A DNA stretch of 20,423 nt from the NCBI GenBank assembly GCA_937915725.1, contig CALGGV010000260.1:1-20423 (forward strand). Reading direction: 5' to 3'. Shown here in pieces: positions 15,052 to 20,423 of this stretch. Both the position numbers and the translations under genes were made by a program. Source of the stretch: an uncultured Selenomonadales bacterium. Lineage in GTDB: Bacteria; Bacillota; Negativicutes; Selenomonadales; Selenomonadaceae. Under the pieces are notes generated by a model, which did not search any database, was not told the origin of the DNA, and was given only the letters and a program-made list of their open reading frames with translations. Numbering within the stretch: position 1 is the stretch's first letter; each line of letters begins with the position of its first letter.

Positions 15052-17136
15052 TTAATTTTTGAGAGTAAACCAAATATTTTCTTTGTAATTTGTACCGCTA
15101 AGGTTATCAAAATTTTCAACAATAAGTTTTGCGCATTTTAAAGAAGTTTGAGTACTGCCGGAAACTCCCATATAAAAATTTTCGTCAATTTTATAGGGCG
15201 ATGTCAAACTTCCGGGATTATTTGAAAAAAATCTTTTAAGCCAATCTTCTTGAATTGCCTGTCTGAAAATATCTTCGTCAAGGTTGTAAAGTTCCTGTAC
15301 AATTCGCCGCAACATATCAATCCAATAATTAATGTGATATTCTTTTTCGGATATGGAAAGAATGGCAGGGGCTGTATTGGTAAAAATTCTAAAATCCGCA
15401 TCCAATGTAAAAATATCAATATCTGCTACAAATAAATTATATTTTTCCGGCAAAATCCAAATATTTAAAGCAAGTTCAGCCAATTCTTCGGTACGAATTT
15501 TAATTTGCCTTGAAGTCCAATTTAAAATTCTGGATAAATCTTTGGTATAGGAAAACTCAGAATTTGCAAAGAATTTTCTTTTGTCAGCAAAAGAGGAATT
15601 TTTATTTGGCGCATCTGAAACAATTACCAAATTACCCAATGAATTTAAAAATTGTTCAGCTTGAGAATCGCCCTGCCCGTGCAAATAGTTTACCCACGAA
15701 GTTGGGAGTTTTTTTGGCATTACAAATTCTACAGATAAATCTTCATAATCCGAAAAATTATTTGAACGATTAATATCACGTTCAATCGAATACAGAAAAT
15801 ATTTCAGATATTTGGAATTTTCGCCCTTAAATGACAAGCACAATTCCGAACTTTTAAGCGCGTCCTTGAATTGTTTATCGTTTGGAAAAATATATTTGCC
15901 GTTGCCTGCGGTTAGGGCGTCCCAAAAAGAATCAATATCAAATTTTTGTTCGTTTTCAAAACGTTTAAGAATATTTCCCGCGTTTTGTGAAGTGTCTACT
16001 CCTGTTTGTCTGCAAATTTTTGCACGAAACATCAGCGAAATCAGCGCGTCGACCATTAATATAAAAGTACGTTCATCCAAAATATAATTTTCGTACTTGT
16101 TGTGTAAATCCATTAAAATAATTGGCGCACTCGCAGTACCAACTTTATAAAGTAACTCATAAAATTTTTTCTCAAGCAAGGACAAGCTGTCAAAGTCTGC
16201 ATTTTTAATGGCAAGTAAGCGGCTGTAAAATTCGGCGTAATCGTACATATCAGCCAAAAAATTTCCAACTTGTTCAGCCTTATCGCCACTGTAATTTTTT
16301 TCAAAATAAGTTTTAAATGCAGGGTAAAGCGCGTATTTTGAAATTTGAATATCTTTGTTGCCTTGTCTGGCTTTGCTGGATTTTCTAACTGACACTAAAT
16401 ATTGAACCATAAAATTTTCAAAAGTTTCAGAGTCGCGCAGCATTCTTTCAATCGGTAACCAATATGCTTTATACAATTTTGTTTGAATTTCGGCATCTAA
16501 ATTAATCAGCAAAAAATTTCTTATCAATTCAGTTTCAGTTAAATCTTTGCCGGTTGAATTCAAAGACTCAAAAATTTCTTGCGGGTTTTCATTGTCAAGT
16601 TTCAGTGCAACAATCGTTAAATTAGTTATTGCATCACGAACGGCTGAAAGTTCATATTTTGAAACAACGAGCTTTTCTTTGAAGAATTTGTAATTCAGAT
16701 AAAGCCTTGAAAATTCTGTAGTACTGAATCTTTCGCCGTCCATTATCTTTTTAAAAATTTCACGGTCAAATTCTGAAGGGCGCAATTTGAATTCTTTGTC
16801 AAATTTTGAATTTTTCATAAAAGCAGTAAAAATTTCTTCATGAATTTCATCAGAATTCGCTAAATCATAAACAGCCTTTGCCAACAAAATAACGCTGGTA
16901 ATTCGCTGCTGCCCGTCGATTATAATTTGTTCAGTGAAAGTCTTCGTTTTTCTTTCTTGATATACCACCGTACCAATAAAATGTTCAGGCTTTTCATTTT
17001 TTATCAAGTGTTCCAAATCTGAAAAAAGTTGTTCGCAATGGGATTTTTTCCAATCGTAATTGCGCTGATAAACCGGAATGCTACAAATTTTCTTACCTGC
17101 AAGAAAATTTTCTAAGCCAGTATAAGATGCCTGCAT
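15052..17136 (-). CDS. DUF262/DUF1524 protein, GmrSD-type, with altered nuclease motif
   Basis: 694 aa. The N-terminal DUF262 (ParB/Srx-like) domain shows IPVYQRNYDW (20-29) and IIDGQQRIT (72-80), motifs linked to nucleotide hydrolysis in GmrS-like proteins; EIFESLNSTGKDLTETEL (187-204) is also conserved. The DUF1524 region (about 465-560) keeps P474, GNLVIVSDAPN and the K/R-rich stretch, but the usual E-H-x-x-P reads E470-F471-V-M-P, so the catalytic HNH histidine is missing. A further 130 residues follow, family not recognised. GmrSD proteins cleave modified phage DNA; this one may have lost cleavage or use another site. AAAGGAG precedes the ATG at 17136 and a near-consensus promoter drives it separately from pyrK. 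Confidence 0.85.
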   Translation of the reverse strand: MQASYTGLENFLAGKKICSIPVYQRNYDWKKSHCEQLFSDLEHLIKNEKPEHFIGTVVYQERKTKTFTEQIIIDGQQRITSVILLAKAVYDLANSDEIHEEIFTAFMKNSKFDKEFKLRPSEFDREIFKKIMDGERFSTTEFSRLYLNYKFFKEKLVVSKYELSAVRDAITNLTIVALKLDNENPQEIFESLNSTGKDLTETELIRNFLLINLDAEIQTKLYKAYWLPIERMLRDSETFENFMVQYLVSVRKSSKARQGNKDIQISKYALYPAFKTYFEKNYSGDKAEQVGNFLADMYDYAEFYSRLLAIKNADFDSLSLLEKKFYELLYKVGTASAPIILMDLHNKYENYILDERTFILMVDALISLMFRAKICRQTGVDTSQNAGNILKRFENEQKFDIDSFWDALTAGNGKYIFPNDKQFKDALKSSELCLSFKGENSKYLKYFLYSIERDINRSNNFSDYEDLSVEFVMPKKLPTSWVNYLHGQGDSQAEQFLNSLGNLVIVSDAPNKNSSFADKRKFFANSEFSYTKDLSRILNWTSRQIKIRTEELAELALNIWILPEKYNLFVADIDIFTLDADFRIFTNTAPAILSISEKEYHINYWIDMLRRIVQELYNLDEDIFRQAIQEDWLKRFFSNNPGSLTSPYKIDENFYMGVSGSTQTSLKCAKLIVENFDNLSGTNYKENIWFTLKN

Positions 17137-17168
17137 AAAAATTTGGCTCCTTTCGATAATTTTTTTAC

Positions 17169-17197
17169 ATTATCAAACAAGCCAAAAATTTTGTCAA
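17169..17197 (-). promoter_or_regulatory. Near-consensus sigma-A promoter of the DUF262 gene
   Basis: Minus strand: TTGACA, 17-bp spacer, GATAAT, about 33 bp before the start codon. This is the best promoter in the window. Confidence 0.8.
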
Positions 17198-17268
17198 TTA
17201 TAAAAAAATTCACGGATAACATTTTATAACTGCAGTAATTGAGTTTTTTTACGAGTCGGCTTTTTTAG

Positions 17269-18471
17269 TTAAGTTGGAATTTTTTCAATTTCAAAAATAC
17301 GTGGCTTATAATTTTTGCCGTAATTTCTGTCAATCCACTGCACAAAATCAAAAAGATTAATCAAACAGCGCACGCCTTCTTCATAGTTAAAATCTTTTTC
17401 GTTGTGAATGGCTTGGTTGCCGGCTTTTCTGCAGTGATGAATTTTGTTCAACAGATTTTTTCCGACTGCTACGGCGAAAGAACGACTTGAAATCAGTTCA
17501 AATAATTTATCTGAAGTATTTTTGCCGGAAATTTTAATAAATTTTTTATCGTTGTCATAAAGCCACTTAACGCAAGCCTCCATGGCAGTCCGCACAAGTT
17601 TTACGCAAGCATTCGGCGACCTTTCAAAAGTTTGTTCAGCCTCAATACAATCTGCCGCAAAAATTTTAAATTCAGATTTATTTTTAAGGAAAGAAAAATT
17701 AGAAGAAATTTTAGCAGATTTAAAAGTAAAAATTTCGGCGGCGTCAAAAACCGGACCATCTTTGCAAACTTTTTTTCTGCCCTGCAAAGTATCAATCGAA
17801 CAACTTAAACACGCGCCCAAACCGCAAGCCATACGCCGTTCAAATGAAACATAACAAGCTAAATCATTTTCGTTTGCAATTTGAGCCACGCCGCGCATCA
17901 TAATTTCAGGTCCACAGGTATAAATCGCCGCGTAATTGTCATATTCCAAAACTTCCGGCAAAAGTGTAGTTGTAAAACCTTTACTGCCGCGGCTGCCGTC
18001 GTCTGTCGTGATATAAATTTTTTCAACTTCATTTTGAAATTCTTTTACCCAAAAATTAACTTCACCGGCATTTTTGCCGCCAATTAAAACATCAACTGCA
18101 GAAATTTTTTCAGCCACGCTTAAAAGCGGAGCTAATCCCATTCCGCCACCAACAAGCAAAATTCGCCCGACAATATTTGTATTAAAGCCGTTGCCGAGCG
18201 CGCCCAAAATATCTAAGTGTTCGCCGGCTTTTTTATTTGCAAGGGAGTTTGTGCCGCGTCCAACTAATCTGTAAAAAATTTTAATGACGCCATTTTTTGC
18301 AGAGGCAATACCGAACGGGCGGCGCAATGTAAATTCATCTGAAATTTTGACTTGTACGAATTGCCCTGCGCTGACAATTTCTGAAAGTTCCTGCGATAAA
18401 ATTTCAAGCCGAAAAATATTTTCTGCAACTTTGACATTAGATTTTATTTCTGTATCAAAAATTTTTTTCAA
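17269..18471 (-). CDS. pyrK: Dihydroorotate dehydrogenase electron-transfer subunit PyrK fused to a DUF4145 domain
   Basis: 400 aa. Residues 1-250 are a complete PyrK: FAD-binding RRPFGIAS (50-57), nucleotide-binding VGGGMGLAP (107-115), and the 2Fe-2S ligands C216, C221, C224 and C236. It passes electrons from dihydroorotate dehydrogenase B to NAD. PyrK normally ends just after CKDGPVF; here the frame continues for about 150 residues. That extension resembles DUF4145, with R294-x3-E298 and RKAGNQAIH (348-356), a domain common in HsdR-like and other defence proteins. The start is TTG at 18471; the AGGGGG ribosome binding site lies inside the heptanucleotide array. No pyrD follows in the window. 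Confidence 0.9.
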   Translation of the reverse strand: MKKIFDTEIKSNVKVAENIFRLEILSQELSEIVSAGQFVQVKISDEFTLRRPFGIASAKNGVIKIFYRLVGRGTNSLANKKAGEHLDILGALGNGFNTNIVGRILLVGGGMGLAPLLSVAEKISAVDVLIGGKNAGEVNFWVKEFQNEVEKIYITTDDGSRGSKGFTTTLLPEVLEYDNYAAIYTCGPEIMMRGVAQIANENDLACYVSFERRMACGLGACLSCSIDTLQGRKKVCKDGPVFDAAEIFTFKSAKISSNFSFLKNKSEFKIFAADCIEAEQTFERSPNACVKLVRTAMEACVKWLYDNDKKFIKISGKNTSDKLFELISSRSFAVAVGKNLLNKIHHCRKAGNQAIHNEKDFNYEEGVRCLINLFDFVQWIDRNYGKNYKPRIFEIEKIPT

Positions 18472-18473
18472 TT

Positions 18474-18515
18474 CCCTACCCCCTATCCCTTAGTCTTTAA
18501 TCCTTAGTCTTTAAT
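18474..18515 (-). repeat. Heptanucleotide tandem array 2 (6 units), holding the pyrK ribosome binding site
   Basis: Six 7-bp units on plus: CCCTACC, CCCTATC, then CCTTAGT and CTTTAAT twice. On minus it starts at the brnA1 TAA stop (18511-18513) and ends 2 bp before the pyrK TTG start, filling almost the whole 39-bp gap. The GGTAGGG/GATAGGG units create AGGGGG at 18478-18483, about 7 nt from the start codon. Confidence 0.85.
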
Positions 18516-18693
18516 TAGCCGCCTTACATTTGGGATTTACGCGCTTAAATTGTTTAGCTTCTTCCGGCGTAATTTTTGGAATATCGCTAAAGTCAATATC
18601 CTCATCTTTCATATTTTTTAAAGCTTCAATTTCTTCAAGTTCTTCTTTTGTCAAAGGTTCGCCTTTACGTAAAATATAAGTCACGATTGCCAT
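18511..18693 (-). CDS. Short BrnA-like antitoxin 1
   Basis: 60 aa. DEDIDFSDIPKITPEEAKQF matches the acidic N-terminal part of BrnA (DUF4415) antitoxins, but the ribbon-helix-helix DNA-binding domain that normally follows is absent. The ATG at 18693 is chosen because AAAGGAG lies upstream; an upstream ATG at 18711 has none. It overlaps brnT1 by 29 nt. Unlike the other two copies it has its own middle and C-terminal sequence (KNMKDEDIDFSD). The stop codon is formed by the heptanucleotide array. Confidence 0.7.
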   Translation of the reverse strand: MAIVTYILRKGEPLTKEELEEIEALKNMKDEDIDFSDIPKITPEEAKQFKRVNPKCKAAN

Positions 18694-18979
18694 AATACAA
18701 ACTCCTTTCATATGCAGTAGCTTTTCTGGCTGAAATAAGCCGCGTAATATCGTCGCGTTCTGTGTAAACTACAAATAAAATATTATCAACTTTGCCTATA
18801 ACTTGCCAACGATCTTCTTCTTGTGAATGATTATAATCAGGGCGTTCAATGCGGTTTTCATCTTCAAAAACTTTTGTTGCAACCTTAAAGCTTACTCCGT
18901 GTTTGATTTTGTTAATTTTGTCTTTATTTTCGTCCCATTCAAAAGTTCGATTTTCAGTTTGAAAATTAATATCTGTCAT
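18665..18979 (-). CDS. brnT: BrnT-family toxin 1
   Basis: 104 aa, RelE-like ribonuclease family. FEWDENKDKINKIKHGVSF (13-31), VFEDENRIE, DRWQVIGKV, LFVVYTER and RLISARKAT follow the BrnT consensus in order. The first two thirds are almost identical in DNA to brnT2, with the C-terminal third divergent (KATAYERSLYYGN). Its ATG follows directly on the TAA of brnA2 (TAAATG), so translation is probably coupled. Confidence 0.88.
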   Translation of the reverse strand: MTDINFQTENRTFEWDENKDKINKIKHGVSFKVATKVFEDENRIERPDYNHSQEEDRWQVIGKVDNILFVVYTERDDITRLISARKATAYERSLYYGNRDLYFT

Positions 18980-19083
18980 TTAGTTAGCCGCCTTGCGTTT
19001 GGGATTTACGCGCTTAAATTGTTTCAATTCTTCCTCTGTAAGTTTGGGGCAATCTTCATCATAAACTATTGGGCGATTTTTTA
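18825..19083. repeat. 259-bp direct repeat, copy A
   Basis: Identical by eye to 19288-19546, offset 463 bp. It covers the 5' part of brnT1 and the 3' part of brnA2. The repeat ends inside coding sequence at both sides, so the duplication or gene conversion joined halves of genes. Confidence 0.9.
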
Positions 19084-19156
19084 AAGCACGAATTTCTTCA
19101 AGTTCTTCTTCTGTCAAAGGTTCGCCTTTACGTAAAATATAAGTCACTGTCGCCAT
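18980..19156 (-). CDS. Short BrnA-like antitoxin 2
   Basis: 58 aa, too short to be listed by a 60-codon cut-off. N-terminus MATVTYILRKGEPLTEEELE is like antitoxin 1; the rest (RPIVYDEDCPKLTEEELKQF, then KRVNPKRKAAN) is identical to antitoxin 3. AAGGAG precedes the ATG at 19156. It overlaps brnT2 by 29 nt, and its TAA abuts the ATG of brnT1. No DNA-binding domain is present. Confidence 0.72.
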   Translation of the reverse strand: MATVTYILRKGEPLTEEELEEIRALKNRPIVYDEDCPKLTEEELKQFKRVNPKRKAAN

Positions 19157-19442
19157 AATAAATCTCCTTTTCTAAATCATCTGCCTCACGCGCTGAAATT
19201 AATCGTGTTACGTCACCGCGTTCGGTATAAACCACGAATAAAACTTCATGAACTTTGCCGATAACTTGCCAACGATCTTCTTCTTGCGAATGATTATAAT
19301 CAGGGCGTTCAATGCGGTTTTCATCTTCAAAAACTTTTGTTGCAACCTTAAAGCTTACTCCGTGTTTGATTTTGTTAATTTTGTCTTTATTTTCGTCCCA
19401 TTCAAAAGTTCGATTTTCAGTTTGAAAATTAATATCTGTCAT
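19128..19442 (-). CDS. brnT: BrnT-family toxin 2
   Basis: 104 aa. Same consensus blocks as toxin 1; residues 1-63 are identical to it. The C-terminal third differs (HEVLFVVYTERGDVTRLISA, then READDLEKEIYYG). The R-K-A-T stretch normally seen near the end of BrnT is READ here, which might affect activity. Its ATG abuts the TAA of brnA3. Confidence 0.85.
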   Translation of the reverse strand: MTDINFQTENRTFEWDENKDKINKIKHGVSFKVATKVFEDENRIERPDYNHSQEEDRWQVIGKVHEVLFVVYTERGDVTRLISAREADDLEKEIYYGDSDLYFT

Positions 19443-19546
19443 TTAGTTAGCCGCCTTGCGTTTGGGATTTACGCGCTTAAATTGTTTCAATTCTTCCTCT
19501 GTAAGTTTGGGGCAATCTTCATCATAAACTATTGGGCGATTTTTTA
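19288..19546. repeat. 259-bp direct repeat, copy B
   Basis: Partner of 18825-19083. It covers the 5' part of brnT2 and the 3' part of brnA3. The flanks at 18824/19287 and 19084/19547 are the first mismatches. Confidence 0.9.
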
Positions 19547-19613
19547 GCGCACGGATTCTTTCAATTTGTTCCGGCGTTGGTTTTTGCCCTTCATAAATAA
19601 TTCTGCGCTCCAT
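19443..19613 (-). CDS. Short BrnA-like antitoxin 3
   Basis: 56 aa. A distinct N-terminus (MERRIIYEGQKPTPEQIERI) is joined to the same C-terminal half as antitoxin 2. AAAGGAG precedes the ATG at 19613. It overlaps brnT3 by 23 nt. The N-terminal half covaries with its own upstream toxin's C-terminus, as expected if these contiguous parts travel together. Confidence 0.7.
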   Translation of the reverse strand: MERRIIYEGQKPTPEQIERIRALKNRPIVYDEDCPKLTEEELKQFKRVNPKRKAAN

Positions 19614-19899
19614 AATAAATTCTCCTTTCTTCAGGCGTTGCCATTCTTGCCGTAATCAATCTAAAAGCCTCGCCGCGCTCCGTGTAAACCACAAATAAAA
19701 CTTCGCCAACTTCGCCGATAACTTGCCAACGGTTTTCTTCTGTTGAATGTTCAGCATCATAACGTTCAATTCTATTTTCATCTGCGAAAACCAATGCGGC
19801 GTCTTCAAATTCTACGCCGTGTTTTTGGCGATTTATTGCGGCTTTTTTCTTGTCCCATTCTACAAGTTGTCCTTCAATTACTTTTCCAATATCCGCCAT
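19591..19899 (-). CDS. brnT: BrnT-family toxin 3 (most divergent copy)
   Basis: 102 aa. VEWDKKKAAINRQKHGVEF, VFADENRIE, NRWQVIGEV, LFVVYTERGEAFRLITAR and MATPEERRIYYG follow the BrnT consensus well. It is the first gene of the three-pair run and the least similar to the others. The ATG at 19899 is preferred over one six codons upstream, because AGGGGGA lies seven bases before it. A hairpin overlaps this ribosome binding site (19908-19928). Confidence 0.88.
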   Translation of the reverse strand: MADIGKVIEGQLVEWDKKKAAINRQKHGVEFEDAALVFADENRIERYDAEHSTEENRWQVIGEVGEVLFVVYTERGEAFRLITARMATPEERRIYYGAQNYL

Positions 19900-19928
19900 A
19901 AAAAAATCCCCCTGCAAATTTACAGAGG
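19900..19928 (-). promoter_or_regulatory. Hairpin with T-run covering the brnT3 ribosome binding site
   Basis: On minus CCTCTG, loop, CAGGGG form a six-pair stem (one G-T) and the next bases are GATTTTTTT directly before ATG. The same element can act as a weak terminator after carB or hide the brnT3 Shine-Dalgarno. Confidence 0.45.
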
Positions 19929-19968
19929 AATTTTAACATTTTTTTAGGCAAAAGAAAATAGAAAAAAT

Positions 19969-20003
19969 CCTTAGTCTTTAGCCCTTAATCCTTAGCCCTT
20001 AAT
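19969..20003 (-). repeat. Heptanucleotide tandem array 3 (5 units)
   Basis: Five 7-bp units on plus: CCTTAGT, CTTTAGC, CCTTAAT, CCTTAGC, CCTTAAT. The first unit on minus begins within the TGA stop codon of carB (20003-20005). Between it and brnT3 lies 69 bp of AT-rich sequence with the hairpin at 19908-19928 and nothing else recognised. Confidence 0.85.
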
Positions 20004-20423
20004 CAAGCTAATTCGTCGCCGCCGCCTACATAATCTTGAATTGCCAATGAATAGACAAGGCGTCTGTCTCTCATAAAGCTTAACATTCTCAAAACTTCCC
20101 ACGCCGTGTCTAAACTTGTAAGGCAAGGTATACCGTGTTCAACCGTTGCTCGCCGTATCTTAAAGCCGTCGCGCAGGATATGTTTTCCCGGCGCGTGCGT
20201 ATTTACTACCATATGAATTTTGCCGCTCTTGATTCTTTCGATAATGTCAATGCTGCGTTGATGAACTTTGCCCACTACTTCAGCTTTAATTCCCACACTT
20301 TCCAACGCCTTTGCTGTGCCTTCAGTTGCCATTATTTTAAAGCCCAATTCTGAAAAAGCCTTTGCTAAGTCTTTCATTTCGTCCTTGTCTTTATCAGCAA
20401 CCGTGAATAGAATGCAACCGTTT
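20003..20423 (-). CDS. carB: Carbamoyl-phosphate synthase large subunit, C-terminal end (partial)
   Basis: The last about 139 residues; the gene runs off the window end in frame. GCILFTVADKDKDEMKDLA, LGFKIMATEGTAKAL, MVVNT and the RRATVEHGIPCLTSLDTA segment are the MGS-like allosteric domain of CarB, where UMP and ornithine or IMP bind. CarB makes carbamoyl phosphate from bicarbonate, glutamine ammonia and ATP for pyrimidines and arginine. The next gene of the pathway on this strand is pyrK, separated by the brnTA insertion. Confidence 0.95.
   Translation of the reverse strand, partial: NGCILFTVADKDKDEMKDLAKAFSELGFKIMATEGTAKALESVGIKAEVVGKVHQRSIDIIERIKSGKIHMVVNTHAPGKHILRDGFKIRRATVEHGIPCLTSLDTAWEVLRMLSFMRDRRLVYSLAIQDYVGGGDELA

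Noticed and set aside
17220..17268. Terminator after pyrK
   Set aside because: T-rich with a short GAGT/ACTC match, but no stem good enough to call.
18827..19547. Pair of similar plus-strand frames opposite brnTA (18827-19084, 19248-19547)
   Set aside because: They look conserved only because the underlying DNA is duplicated; the minus-strand genes explain it.

Overview
The window reads as chromosome of an AT-rich anaerobic member of the Firmicutes sensu lato, possibly Negativicutes/Selenomonadales (low confidence). Grounds: a PBP1A/HAD/YybS/GdpP run, a SCIFF-type radical SAM maturase, a PyrK-type electron-transfer subunit, LctP lactate permease, strong AGGAGG-like ribosome binding sites and TTG/GTG starts. 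There are no RNA genes of the standard kinds (rRNA, tRNA) and no CRISPR array. Almost all genes are on the minus strand; only uspA and lctP run on plus.

Layout, low to high coordinate. (1) 1-4300 is accessory: a type IIG-like restriction-modification enzyme, a leader with back-to-back hairpins, an unknown Cys-rich protein, a small PD-(D/E)xK nuclease resembling CdiA C-terminal toxins, and the broken remains of a DUF4417 protein. (2) 4333-12054 is a compact minus-strand operon read PBP1A > HAD phosphatase > YybS > GdpP > SCIFF-like radical SAM maturase, so wall synthesis, c-di-AMP turnover and a peptide-modifying enzyme are co-transcribed. The PBP1A ends in about 27 copies of a five-residue Tyr-Asn-Asp-Ser-Asn repeat. 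(3) 12194-14204, plus strand: universal stress protein, then L-lactate permease and a strong terminator. (4) 14205-14647 has no convincing gene but is full of inverted repeats and may hold a small RNA on the minus strand. (5) 14648-17136: a small exported protein and a DUF262 (GmrSD-type) protein with its own near-consensus promoter. (6) 17269-20423 is a pyrimidine-biosynthesis locus, carB then pyrK, into which three tandem BrnT/BrnA toxin-antitoxin pairs are inserted. PyrK carries an unexpected C-terminal DUF4145 domain, and no pyrD follows.

The most unusual features are: a family of heptanucleotide tandem arrays that start exactly at the stop codon of the preceding gene (three clear cases, one degenerate), one of which supplies the pyrK Shine-Dalgarno; the PyrK-DUF4145 fusion; the brnTA triplication with a 259-bp identical block and antitoxins too short to hold the usual DNA-binding domain; the DUF4417 remnant / glycine-rich linker / CdiA-like nuclease / possible immunity gene cassette; and a SCIFF-type maturase with no SCIFF precursor next to it. 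All domain calls are from reading motifs by eye; no database search was run.
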